The notes under the pieces were generated by a model. It had not been told where the DNA came from. It ran no database searches and saw nothing but the letters and a program-made list of their open reading frames with translations. Position numbers and translations under genes: made by a program. From Trichomonas vaginalis G3 (Eukaryota; Parabasalia; Trichomonadida; Trichomonadidae), in contig NC_067207.1 of the NCBI RefSeq assembly GCF_026262505.1, forward strand, positions 16,832,082 to 16,896,081: a DNA stretch of 64,000 bases. Reading direction: 5' to 3'. Shown in pieces: positions 30,033-38,172 of this stretch. Every line of letters starts with the position of its first letter. The first letter of the stretch is position 1.

Positions 30033-30734
30033 TTAGAACCACTCGAGGTTCTCCTTACGGTTGTTGAGCTTGTCACCGTCAATGTGTCTGACCTCGTCTT
30101 CTTGTCTGGATTTGGAACCCATTGAATTGCGACAAGCTTGCCCATGGAAATTGAACCGTAATTCCGAAGGGTAAGGTTCAAGTGTCCCAAGTTGTTGAGG
30201 ACTGGGGTAAGAACCTTGCCTGTCTCCTTGTTGCGGATTTGGTATGGGTAGGGTTGGGAAATTTCGTAAGTGTCATCGGCAACAAGGGTTGCCCAAACTT
30301 CCTCTTCTTCGTGTTTCTCTTCTTCCTCTTCTTCCTCTTCCTCTTCTTCGTGTTTCTCTTCTTCCTCGACAATTCCTTCTTCAATTCTGTGTTCACGAAG
30401 TACGGTGTTGAGGTTCTGTCCTTTCCGAGTACCTTCCAGATGGCGTCTATCTCTTCGAAGAAACGGTAGATGAGTCTGGCAAGGTCTCGGTTCTCTCTCG
30501 CGTAAATGCGCAAGGTTTCCGTCAAATCATTCAGGCATTTCTCATTGGAAGCTTGGTTCATGAGGACATCGGCTTTGAGCTTGGTCATCTCTTCCATAAG
30601 ACTACTTTGGAGAGTCTTAACGGTGTTTGTCAGATGAGCTTTCAAATTCAAAATTTGAATTTGAACTGGGCGCTTGTCTGGCAACTTGAAAGGACATCTG
30701 CCATTGAGTTTGGCTTCGGTGCTTGTTCGGACAT
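30033..30734 (-). pseudogene. coiled-coil plus HNH-like (NUMOD4/HNH-type) protein, frameshifted
   Basis: Starts MSEQAPKPN at 30734. Coiled coil (KTLQSSLMEEM...), then a Glu-rich linker scrambled by indels, then a C-terminal domain: YEISQPYPYQIRNKETGK, LVAIQWVPNPDK and VRHIDGDKLNNRKENLEW. This is the order of a NUMOD4 plus HNH domain (YEISNxGRV... HRLVAxAFIPNPxxKxxVNHIDGxKxNN). The first catalytic His of that pattern is absent (GKLVA), so nuclease activity is doubtful and a DNA-binding role is possible. Frameshifts lie near 30695 and 30098. Confidence 0.6.
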
Positions 30735-30766
30735 CGAAAAAATGAAGTGGTTTGAGAATGACGGTT

Positions 30767-31351
30767 TTACTTCAAAAAGCTTGTTATGACGGTTATGTCA
30801 TACAACAAGTTTAAAATAATATCTTGTTCTTCTTCTGAACGTTTGTTGTCTCTTCCGATAAAAGTTTCGAACATGAGAACCAAAAAACGTTTTTTGAGAT
30901 TGCGGAAGAGTTCAGGCAAACGTTCATATTCTGGATATGTTGGGAGCAGTTCAAAACATCTGAGCTGACTTTCGGACAAAATTGGGACAATGTCAGAAAA
31001 TTCATCTTTGGTCGGACTGCTTGAAGGTAAGTCCCTTACATGTAAGTAGCTCTGGTAAAGTCTTCTCATTTCTGCTAACTTTTGGAGTATAGCTTCGTAG
31101 TTTAGAAGTTTTAATTTTAATTGTCTTATTCCACTCTTTACTTCTAAACGGTAACTATCCATGAGGTCAAGAGTAGCTTTGGTAGCTTTAAGTGGAGCTA
31201 TCTGTTCCTTGACTCCTGCAATTTTGGTTGCAATTGTGGTTTGAGCTCCTTCAAGTTCGCCGTCTATGTCGTTCTCAACACCTTCAACCATGGCTTGAAA
31301 CTCTTCATCGGTCCATTGAGATTGGTGTGGGACGAATTTAACTTGCTTCAT
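30767..31351 (-). CDS. coiled-coil protein, 194 aa
   Basis: Intact. Long coiled-coil prediction through residues 30-100 (ELEGAQTTIATKIAGVKEQI, RQLKLKLLNYEAILQKLAEM), then a helical C-terminus ending in a hydrophobic segment (DIILNLLYDITVITSFLK). Nearly identical in element 2 (56394-56978), where no frameshift occurs. Its function is not recognised; it lies in the group of genes with more G+C-rich codons. Confidence 0.65.
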   Translation of the reverse strand: MKQVKFVPHQSQWTDEEFQAMVEGVENDIDGELEGAQTTIATKIAGVKEQIAPLKATKATLDLMDSYRLEVKSGIRQLKLKLLNYEAILQKLAEMRRLYQSYLHVRDLPSSSPTKDEFSDIVPILSESQLRCFELLPTYPEYERLPELFRNLKKRFLVLMFETFIGRDNKRSEEEQDIILNLLYDITVITSFLK

Positions 31352-31410
31352 TCAAAAAATGAAAAAAATGTTTTTACTCAAAGCGTGCCATGTATATGGC
31401 TATAAGAAAC

Positions 31411-31662
31411 TTACCAGAAGGCTTCTTCTTCACATGAGTCTTTGGCAACTTGAGTGTTGGTGTTGGAGTTGGAGTGGTCTGGAATTTCAATTCTCTCTCG
31501 AGCGCAACAACAGATGTCAGAATAACATTCCCCACTGTCTTTCTTGCCACCATAAATTGTGTATTGACCGAACTTGCATTTGCAGGAAGACCGGTCAATA
31601 CAAGGTTCACAGTTGAAATAGTTGTACACAAACCTGTTGAGTACGAGTGTGAGTAAAAACAT
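31411..31662 (-). CDS. small Cys-rich ORF present only in element 1
   Basis: 83 codons from MFLLTLVLNRFVYNYFNCEP. Ten cysteines, including CKCKF, ECYSDICCCAR; could be a small disulfide-rich or metal-binding protein. An overlapping frame on the same strand (31374-31631) is also open, so the true frame is not certain. Element 2 lacks the segment between the two flanking genes (56978 and 57007 are 28 bp apart), making it an accessory insertion. Confidence 0.35.
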   Translation of the reverse strand: MFLLTLVLNRFVYNYFNCEPCIDRSSCKCKFGQYTIYGGKKDSGECYSDICCCARERIEIPDHSNSNTNTQVAKDSCEEEAFW

Positions 31663-31690
31663 AAAAAAAAGTGAAGTTAAAATGAGATGT

Positions 31691-32065
31691 TTACTGAACT
31701 GGCTGAAGAATTGGTTGGATGTCGCCTTCTGAGGTTATGAAGAACGGCTGTCCAGAGTAGTGAAGTAGTGCTCTGAGAATTTGTGTAATTCGTGGAATTG
31801 GGCTCTCACGATATGGAAGTAGTATCCAAGGACGTTTCATGAAGAACTTCAAGAGGGCTTCTTTCTTCACATCCTTAATATCATCGAATGCAGTGCCTTC
31901 TGGAACTTGAATTGCAACACCTGTTTCAATTTCCAACTTTAAGACACTATTCTTGGACAACCAGAAGCCAATGGACTTGCTTGGTTTGCACTTGCTGAGA
32001 TATTCCTTCACGGTTTCATTTACCTCAATTAGATAAATTGCTTCGTCTAAGGGGTCAAGCTCCAT
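31691..32065 (-). CDS. conserved 124-aa protein, fast-diverging
   Basis: Intact. MELDPLDEAIYLIEVNETVK, C-terminus RALLHYSGQPFFITSEGDIQ. Element 2 has a homologue (57007-57396) with the same ends (EAIYLIEINEVVKQYL; QSLLHFSGQPFYITCEGDIQ) but only about half of the residues identical, whereas the neighbours are nearly identical. This is a local divergence island. Unknown function; possibly a lineage-specific factor. Confidence 0.6.
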   Translation of the reverse strand: MELDPLDEAIYLIEVNETVKEYLSKCKPSKSIGFWLSKNSVLKLEIETGVAIQVPEGTAFDDIKDVKKEALLKFFMKRPWILLPYRESPIPRITQILRALLHYSGQPFFITSEGDIQPILQPVQ

Positions 32066-32079
32066 ACTGAGTCAGTACA

Positions 32080-32430
32080 ATATTGTACTTTTTCAAGACA
32101 ATGTTGTACTTTTTCAAGACAATGTTGTACTTTTTCAAGACAATGTTGTACTTTTTCAAGACAATATTGTACTTTTTCAGAACAATGTTGTACTTTTTCA
32201 GAACAATGTTGTATAAATTCAGTACAATGTCTCTCAAATTTGAGGACAGCTGTACTTTTTCAGAACAAGTCTTGAACTTTTTCAGAACAATGTTGTACTT
32301 TTTCAAGACAATGTTGTACTTTTTCAAGACAATGTTGTACTTTTTCAAGACAATGTTGTACTTTTTCAAGACAATGTTGTACTTTTTCAAGACAATGTTG
32401 TACTTTTTCAAGACAATATTATATTGTTTC
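32080..32430 (+). repeat. 21-bp minisatellite in a divergent promoter region
   Basis: About sixteen copies of a 21-bp unit built on GTACTTTTTCAAGACAATGTT, with a few variant units around 32170-32290. It fills the space between the divergent starts at 32065 and 32459. Both strands are open through it (MLYFFKT and KKYNIVL heptads), which follows from the 21-bp period and is not evidence of coding. Confidence 0.9.
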
Positions 32431-32458
32431 AGAACAAAGACGGTTAAGACACAAACGA

Positions 32459-33067
32459 ATGTCCGACGTCCCACCTACTGAACCCGTTCCACAGCCAGAG
32501 GAACAGCATGCTCCAGCACCACAACAGTCTCCTCAGCAACCTCAGTTCCAACAAGGACCTCCGAATTACTACCAATTTCCACCTCAAGGTTACTACCCAC
32601 CACAAGGCTTTCCAAACTACCCACCACAAGGCTTTCCAAACTACCCTCCTCAACCCATGCCTTACTTCCCTAACCCTTGGATGTTCATGTCAAACCCTCC
32701 ACCCCAATTCCAATCTCAATCCCAATCGAAGAGAGACCAAGAGTTCGAAGAAGGTCTGAACCGTTTACGCAAAGAGTATGCCACAGCCCCTATGGAAGAT
32801 GACAGGCTTTCAGTCTCTTCCCTAAGGTCGACCAATTCGACTCGTACCACAGATTCGGTTCGTGACCGTGAAGACTACCTCAAGCAGTCTGAGAGACTCT
32901 TCATCTTACAGCCATTTACAGTTGGAGCTCTCAAGAACATGCGCAATTACGAAGGTCAGACACCAGCTGGAGACCGCAAAACAGACGTACTCGCAAGAGC
33001 AGTCCAACTGGTCAAGACAAAGACTGAGATAGTCGACTTCATTCTTGCAGCTTGCCCATACAAGTAA
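32459..33067 (+). CDS. Pro/Gln/Tyr-rich protein
   Basis: Intact 202 aa. N-terminal half is low complexity (PPQGYYPPQGFPNYPPQGFP; three PQGFPNYPP-type repeats). C-terminal half is folded and well conserved: LNRLRKEYATAPMEDDRLSV, then TDVLARAVQLVKTKTEIVDF. Preceded by GACGGTTAAGACACAAACGA directly before ATG, a leader shared with element 2. Prion-like, adhesive or scaffold roles are all possible. Confidence 0.6.
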   Translation: MSDVPPTEPVPQPEEQHAPAPQQSPQQPQFQQGPPNYYQFPPQGYYPPQGFPNYPPQGFPNYPPQPMPYFPNPWMFMSNPPPQFQSQSQSKRDQEFEEGLNRLRKEYATAPMEDDRLSVSSLRSTNSTRTTDSVRDREDYLKQSERLFILQPFTVGALKNMRNYEGQTPAGDRKTDVLARAVQLVKTKTEIVDFILAACPYK

Positions 33068-33095
33068 AAAAATAAACAATTACGAGTTAAACTTT

Positions 33096-33296
33096 TTACT
33101 CTTTCTTTTCTGAGTTGTTTAGAGCTGGTTTCTCTTGTAGAAACCTTTCGTACTCTTCCATGGTCATGTAATTGCGAATTTGGTACGCAATTCCAGGTTC
33201 GTTGTTTTTGAACCTTACGTATGTAACGCTTCCATCCTCCTCAGGGAAGTAAGCTGCTAACATCTGACCAAGTTTTCTCGGTGACTCGGAGCTCAT
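33096..33296 (-). CDS. 66-aa conserved small protein
   Basis: Intact and identical in element 2 (58235-58435): MSSESPRKLGQMLAAYFPEE ... MTMEEYERFLQEKPALNNSE. Acidic helical C-terminus. Unknown function; it is probably cotranscribed with the next gene upstream on the same strand. Confidence 0.6.
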   Translation of the reverse strand: MSSESPRKLGQMLAAYFPEEDGSVTYVRFKNNEPGIAYQIRNYMTMEEYERFLQEKPALNNSEKKE

Positions 33297-33317
33297 AAAA
33301 ATGTCACTTTTTAAACG

Positions 33318-33524
33318 TTAAGTTTTTAGTCTTATTTTACCCTTTGTTTGTTTGTCAAGGTAGTATTGGAGTGCAATTTCTCCAAATTCTCTGTGTCGGA
33401 GTTCTTCAGCATTTTCCAAGGTGTACCTGGAGAACTCAAAGAAGTTGTCAAGAACATACTGCCATGCTGCTCTTCTGAGTTCGTCGGTATTTTGGAAGTG
33501 TTGCACCTTCGAGTCTTCGGACAT
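33318..33524 (-). CDS. 68-aa conserved small protein
   Basis: MSEDSKVQHFQNTDELRRAA, helical (WQYVLDNFFEFSRYTLENAE). In element 2 the end differs because a 12-bp ACCCTTTGTTT-type unit is present three times, changing the last residues from TKGKIRLKT to RVNKG. Unknown function. Confidence 0.55.
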   Translation of the reverse strand: MSEDSKVQHFQNTDELRRAAWQYVLDNFFEFSRYTLENAEELRHREFGEIALQYYLDKQTKGKIRLKT

Positions 33525-33585
33525 GAAAAAAATACACTTTTTCTATTAAACCGTTTACAATTTGAATTTTGTTGCTGAATTCGGC

Positions 33586-33805
33586 AAAAATATATTTTAG
33601 GGTAGAAGGTTAGATATAACCTCTTTTCTAACCTCTTTTCTACCCTCATGAATTTTCATGAATTTTATACAGAAAATGCTTGTTTTGAGGTCGAGCCACT
33701 TTTGGCTCCACCGTATTCTTTCAACCAAAACTCATGAATTCGGCAAAAATATATTTTAGGGTAGAAGGTTAGATATAACCTCTTTTCTAACCTCTTTTCT
33801 ACCCT
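33586..33805 (+). repeat. two direct copies of the 60-bp TAGAAGG palindromic repeat
   Basis: Copies at 33586-33646 and 33745-33805, each with ATATATTTTAGGGTAGAAGG, the AGGTTAGATATAACCT palindrome and TTTTCTACCCT. Each ends with a TCATGAATT or TCTTGAATT context. They lie upstream of the 33889 gene; an inverted copy lies downstream (34809-34870). Confidence 0.85.
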
Positions 33806-33888
33806 CTTGAATTTGTCATGAGTTTTCCCGAAATAAAAAATAAAGTTGGTTTTTTTAAAAAAATATTTTTTATTTTTATTGTAAGAAC

Positions 33889-34801
33889 ATGTTAGCAACA
33901 ACAGCACCAAACTCGTTAGTCATGAACCCAACTTCAATGTTAGTAGAGATGAAAAGCTTCATTCCTTCTTCATATACTTTCGAAACAAAAATCCAGAAGA
34001 TAAAGCAAGAACTTTTAACAAGTAATTTAGACTGTAGTGCGAAAGATGAAACAAATGAACAGTATCTTTATGAAATGCAGGATATTATTGACCATTTACC
34101 CAAATTGCCTGAAATCCAACAACAAAAGCTTACTATTCCAGAATTCGATGAAATAGAAGTCAAAGCAACTGACTCAGTAGAAATAAAGAAGTTCATACGA
34201 AAGGTTAACTATGAGTTTCTTGGATTTCATTGCAACCACAAAGTCATGGACAAAGATTGCGACATGGTATATAAGAACATCTCTGACATATAAATCTGAA
34301 GAGTTTAAGACCTACGACAACTTTGTTTCGTTAGTTGCTGAATGTGTATGGCAGATAAGAGATAAAGATAGAAGAGGTAAGATATGGAATGAACAGATAA
34401 AACCCGCAACTTTTGAGTTAAAGAGAGCAATTGACGCCTTAGTCATACTAGCAGGTAAGATTTCAATGTACAATGCTAAAATGAACCCGCAATGTTCAAA
34501 ATGTAAAGCAGCAATGAGGAAATATAACTACTCCGTCAAAGAGATAGAACGTATGCGAAACGACTATGCTGACTTAAAGAAAGAAGTAGAGAAACCAGCA
34601 GAAGATAAAATGGACATGTTGACATTTCTGAACAAAAACTATCCAACAGCTGACGATTTCCTTCTTTCAGATGTCAAGAAGAAATATAAAGAAACATTCG
34701 GCATAGTTAAAACATTCGATGTACTGACAGAAGAAATAGAAGCTACGAAATTGTTTAGAATTTCACGAATTCACAATGTTTACCATGTAAAACGCTTATA
34801 A
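33889..34801 (+). pseudogene. 300-aa protein in a repeat-bracketed cassette, frameshifted
   Basis: MLATTAPNSLVMNPTSMLVE; the first frame ends at 34293 and the rest continues to 34801. The break is at TATAAATCTGAAG, where element 2 has TATACAAATCTGGGG. Contains HCNHKVMDKDCD and NPQCSKCKAAM (possible metal-binding Cys/His), a coiled stretch and a C-terminal winged-helix-like end (DVKKKYKETFGIVKTFD). It has the AT-rich codon style of the left and right arms. Function unknown. Confidence 0.55.
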
Positions 34802-34808
34802 AATAACT

Positions 34809-34870
34809 GGGGTAGAAAAGAGGTTAGAAAACAGGTTATATCTACCCTTCTACCCTAAAATATATTTTTA
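34809..34870 (-). repeat. inverted copy of the 60-bp repeat
   Basis: Reverse complement of the repeat at 33586 and 33745, starting 8 bp after the stop of the 300-aa gene. Confidence 0.85.
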
Positions 34871-34912
34871 TTGAATTCTGAGTAAAATTCTGAGTAAAAT
34901 GACATAAGATTG

Positions 34913-34936
34913 CTTCTCTCGGAAAACCGAGAGAAG
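34913..34936. terminator. strong hairpin between convergent genes
   Basis: CTTCTCTCGG-AAAA-CCGAGAGAAG: a perfect 10-bp stem with a four-base loop between the 3' ends of the 34801 gene and the ATPase gene. Possible RNA 3'-end structure or protein-binding site. Not found at this position in element 2. Confidence 0.45.
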
Positions 34937-35069
34937 AGATTCCGTATGAAAATCGTGAAGAACAGCGAGTAGGGAAGAAACCCTGGTCGCCAAAACTCAT
35001 GAAAACAGTGAAAAATAACAGAGTATTTTGACAACTTCAAACAAGCAGAGTAAATGAACCATTTATTTT

Positions 35070-35945
35070 TCAAGCTTGACTTTTTACAATTTGAACTTTG
35101 TTCGCGTAGATGTGAATTCTGAAAGAAGTATGAGGGTCTTGTATGACTTTGTACTTCTCCCATAGTTCATGTCTGTCAAACTTACCTGCCATGGACTCTT
35201 TCATAAGTTCCATGAAATCGTCTTCGGACAATCCAGGGAAAAGTATGATATCAGTAAGTATTCTTTTAACATCCTTACTTAAACTCTTTGCTGTCTGTAC
35301 ACAAATGACAACTGAGATGTTAAAGTGCCTAAGTTTCTTAAGAATTCGACACATGTCTTGTTCTCTGTTCTTTAACAAAGGATGAGAGGCGAAATCATCT
35401 AAGATAAGAAGACATCTGTGAGGGTAAGTCTTCCAATCGTAAGATTGCAATTTCTTCGAAATGTATTCTATCTCTTTCTGTTTGTTTCTGAAGTGTTTCT
35501 TCTCTAATATTCTCTGCATTTCCTCATTTGGGTCTTTAAACTTCGAATTTATATACTCATTTATAGCATTGTACTTCAAAACTCTTCTTTGGTACTTCTT
35601 TATCCAATCTAACAACTCAGAGTCTTTTATACATACTAACTTAGACTTCTTTATAATATCTTTGAACGAATTGACGGTTTGGTCAAATTGACCAGAAGTA
35701 CTACAAATGACAACTAACTCATAGAATGGGTTCTTCTCATCTAGTTCTTGTTGTTGTGCAGCCATTTTAAGATAAGTGAAAGTCTTGCCCGACCCAGGTG
35801 GTGCGATTAGACCTGTTATACCATTCTGAGCAAATAAGAACTTGTCATGTATGGGTTTTATCTGAGCATTTTCCAACTTCCTCTTGTTCTTCTTCAAAAC
35901 ATTCTCAAATTTCTTGTCAATGTCAGCAAACTTTTTTTCTAACAT
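35070..35945 (-). CDS. A32-like packaging ATPase (HerA/FtsK superfamily)
   Basis: Start placed at MLEKKFADIDKKFENVLKKN (35945); an upstream in-frame ATG at 36047 would overlap the divergent 35982 gene. About 291 aa. Walker A GLIAPPGSGKTFTY and Walker B CLLILDDFA are clear, then VVICVQTAKSL as a sensor strand. This is the order in the genome-packaging ATPases of Polintons, virophages and NCLDVs (A32 family). It would pump element DNA into capsids. Intact here; broken in element 2. Confidence 0.8.
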   Translation of the reverse strand: MLEKKFADIDKKFENVLKKNKRKLENAQIKPIHDKFLFAQNGITGLIAPPGSGKTFTYLKMAAQQQELDEKNPFYELVVICSTSGQFDQTVNSFKDIIKKSKLVCIKDSELLDWIKKYQRRVLKYNAINEYINSKFKDPNEEMQRILEKKHFRNKQKEIEYISKKLQSYDWKTYPHRCLLILDDFASHPLLKNREQDMCRILKKLRHFNISVVICVQTAKSLSKDVKRILTDIILFPGLSEDDFMELMKESMAGKFDRHELWEKYKVIQDPHTSFRIHIYANKVQIVKSQA

Positions 35946-35981
35946 ATTTTTAGAAAAATTAAAATTTTTATCTTTTAGAAA
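35946..35981. promoter_or_regulatory. 36-bp divergent promoter region
   Basis: Between the ATPase and the 35982 gene. ATTTTTATCTTTTAGAAA precedes ATG on the plus strand; TTTTTCTAAAAATATG on the minus strand. Confidence 0.5.
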
Positions 35982-36437
35982 ATGTCTAGCGATTTCGCTA
36001 TCTATATTCGAGACAAGCTTTTCGACTCTAAAACTTCTGTCGACCATAAAATCTTACATAGTGTAAACAAGAAAGGTGAATTTGTTCTAAAGTTCTGTTT
36101 CTGGGAATATGACAAGAACCATAAAACATTACAAAGAGCAGTCTTAAAATTTGTCAATGACAGACTTGTTGACAGAGATGACGCCGATTGGAAAGATGAA
36201 GTCCAACAAAAGTTCTTAGAATGCAAAGAAGGCACATGCGCTGTTCTTGAAGATGAAATAGAAAACAGAATAGATGAGCTATTAAAGGACAAAGAACTTT
36301 TACATAAATATGGTTCTGAGAAATTTGACATAACTCCACCAGAGAAGAAGAAGAAGAGAGAAAAGAAAGAAAAGAAAGTAGAAGAAGAGAAGAAAGAACC
36401 TGAACCAGTTCCAGAGAAGGTGAGATATGACATGTAA
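35982..36437 (+). CDS. 151-aa protein with a highly charged tail
   Basis: MSSDFAIYIRDKLFDSKTSV with predicted helical body, then a Lys/Glu-rich tail (EKKKKREKKEKKVEEEKKEP). Nearly identical in element 2 (61134-61598), which has one more charged repeat unit. A DNA-binding or scaffold role is possible, but no domain is recognised. Confidence 0.6.
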   Translation: MSSDFAIYIRDKLFDSKTSVDHKILHSVNKKGEFVLKFCFWEYDKNHKTLQRAVLKFVNDRLVDRDDADWKDEVQQKFLECKEGTCAVLEDEIENRIDELLKDKELLHKYGSEKFDITPPEKKKKREKKEKKVEEEKKEPEPVPEKVRYDM

Positions 36438-36453
36438 AAATAAAATTTTATTT

Positions 36454-36873
36454 TTAGAACATTTCTGGGTCAATGTCAATGTTCTCTTCCTCTTTAGGAG
36501 CAAACACTGGCTTAGACTCTAAAATCTTTTTACCCAATTTACCTTGAACTTCAACTATCTTAGACTCATAATATTCATAGTCGTCTGCTTTCTTTGGTTC
36601 ATAAGGTATAACAAGTTTGTATGCTTTGCCTTCTTTAAGGTTTGAGAACCTTCTGTCAAAATTTTCTTTGACTGCTAACAAACCTTCTATGTCTAAGTCT
36701 TCAAATTTCGCACCATTTTTAGTCACAATAGCAAACTTAACTGGTTCGATGTTCCAAACTTTGTCAAATGTAGACTTTTCAAAATGGTAGAAGTAAACAT
36801 TCAAATATATGAATGGGTCTAGTTCTTCTTTAAGTCCTGACATATATTTGTTGACTGAAATATATTTCGTCAT
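36454..36873 (-). CDS. 139-aa conserved protein, possible single-strand DNA-binding type
   Basis: MTKYISVNKYMSGLKEELDP, beta-rich middle (FAIVTKNGAKFEDLDI, AYKLVIPYEPKKADDY) and acidic C-terminus (EEENIDIDPEMF). Small size, beta content and an acidic tail, next to the helicase gene, would fit an SSB-like replication protein, but this is a guess. Element 2 gene (61615-62034) differs mainly in residues 2-20. Confidence 0.45.
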   Translation of the reverse strand: MTKYISVNKYMSGLKEELDPFIYLNVYFYHFEKSTFDKVWNIEPVKFAIVTKNGAKFEDLDIEGLLAVKENFDRRFSNLKEGKAYKLVIPYEPKKADDYEYYESKIVEVQGKLGKKILESKPVFAPKEEENIDIDPEMF

Positions 36874-36908
36874 CTTTTCTATCGGATAAAAAAATATTTT
36901 TTTAAAAT

Positions 36909-38144
36909 TTACTCAGAAAAAATTTTCTTTGTATATACGCCATTCTGAACATCTAAAAGATTTTTGACATTTGCCAAGAATGTTCGTTTAGACGCTGCCA
37001 TATAACCATATTCTTGACAATATTGTTTATATTCATCGTACAATGACCTTTCATCTAAACACTCAAAGTTAGTCTCATCTATAAACAGTTCATATACACT
37101 CTTGTTTGCTTCTAACAATGTTTGTCTTTCTTCGGTATGTGGAATTTGTCTTGGATTGAACTTTGAAATATCTAATGTCATGAAATATGAGAACAAGTGG
37201 TTGTAAAAGTTAGGTGTCAAAGTTTCTGCTAAGTCGTCAAAATATTCTGTATCTTGCATATGAGAATCTGACGTTCTGACAACTACATATCTTCTGTCAG
37301 AACTTTCTAACTTCATCGGAACAACATTGTTTGAAACCATGACGAAGTTTGCAACATTTTCACAAACTCTTTGGTCTCTATACTTTCTTTCAACAACTCC
37401 AACTTTGTCTGTTATAAGACTCTTCAAAGCATCTGAGTTTAAAACCTTTGTTGTATCTATACTTTGAAGTTCGTTACATACTATAAGTTTCATATTCTCT
37501 ATTGAAGAGTTAAATTTACCGCAGATGTTTTCTAAGTTTGTCATATTCGGGTTCGAATAGCCCTCTAACAGTTTGCATAAGATATCTGTAAAGAAAGTGT
37601 TCTTACCAGTTCCTTGTTTTCCAATTATAATGAGAGCAGTTTCATTTTTAGCACTTGGATGTTGTAAGATGTTTGCAAACCAACATAAGATATACTCATA
37701 GACTCTTTCGTTTCCATTGCATATAATTTCTTTGACATGGTCTAACCAAGCTTCTATAACATTTTCTTTCCATTCTACTTGTTCGTATTTATATCCAGTG
37801 AAGATAGAATAGAAGTTTGGAGATGGTGTATAGAACTTTATACCACGAACTGAAAAATCTTCTAACTTTGACAATAAGATATCCCAAGCATCTAACATCT
37901 TCATGCCAACTTGTACAACTTTTATTTTCTTAAGTTTCTGTCTACATTCTTGTTCTGAAACTATGGTTGCTCTTGGTTTGTTAAAGACAACATCCCATTC
38001 TTTCATAACATAACATTCTGGGGCAGAGTCAACATAAATGACTAAACGTTTCAAATTCTCGACTGCTTTGTTATAGTCTCTAAATGGACACATATTTCTG
38101 AACGCTTGGAAGTCATAAAAATCTGAAACGTCTATTCTGTACAT
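36909..38144 (-). CDS. superfamily 3 helicase (D5/P4-like)
   Basis: Intact 411-aa protein. Walker A IIIGKQGTGKN (172-182), motif B MKLIVCNEL (218-226), motif C NFVMVSNN (266-273) and arginine finger SSDRRYVVV (281-288) are in the order and spacing of SF3 helicases of viruses and plasmids. An N-terminal region without the primase motifs precedes it. Likely the replicative helicase of the element. It begins downstream of TTTTTATAAAAATG on the minus strand. In element 2 an HNH gene is inserted next to its 3' end. Confidence 0.85.
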   Translation of the reverse strand: MYRIDVSDFYDFQAFRNMCPFRDYNKAVENLKRLVIYVDSAPECYVMKEWDVVFNKPRATIVSEQECRQKLKKIKVVQVGMKMLDAWDILLSKLEDFSVRGIKFYTPSPNFYSIFTGYKYEQVEWKENVIEAWLDHVKEIICNGNERVYEYILCWFANILQHPSAKNETALIIIGKQGTGKNTFFTDILCKLLEGYSNPNMTNLENICGKFNSSIENMKLIVCNELQSIDTTKVLNSDALKSLITDKVGVVERKYRDQRVCENVANFVMVSNNVVPMKLESSDRRYVVVRTSDSHMQDTEYFDDLAETLTPNFYNHLFSYFMTLDISKFNPRQIPHTEERQTLLEANKSVYELFIDETNFECLDERSLYDEYKQYCQEYGYMAASKRTFLANVKNLLDVQNGVYTKKIFSE

Positions 38145-38172
38145 TTTTATAAAAATAAAAAAAATATTTTTT

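Larger units (their letters stand above)
33586..34870 (+). mobile_element. candidate nested cassette: one gene between inverted 60-bp repeats
   Basis: The 33889-34801 gene has two direct repeat copies on its left and one inverted copy on its right (34809-34870: GGGGTAGAAAAGAGG...CTACCCTAAAATATATTTTT). Element 2 has the same layout with two left copies and two right copies. A further solo repeat lies at 21172 in element 1 only. The layout resembles a small transposable cassette or recombination-prone module, but no recombinase is linked to it. Confidence 0.4.

Noticed and set aside
30178-30469. Lys/Arg-rich and Phe-rich proteins around 30.3 kb and 55.9 kb
   Set aside because: These are shifted readings of a Glu-rich linker (GAAGAG runs) of the HNH-like gene.
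32080-32430. CRISPR-like regular repeats
   Set aside because: Units are directly adjacent without spacers, and the host is eukaryotic.
32055-32481. Heptad-repeat proteins on both strands (KKYNIVL and MLYFFKT)
   Set aside because: A 21-bp minisatellite without stops is open on both strands by period alone. Element 2 has a different array at the same place.
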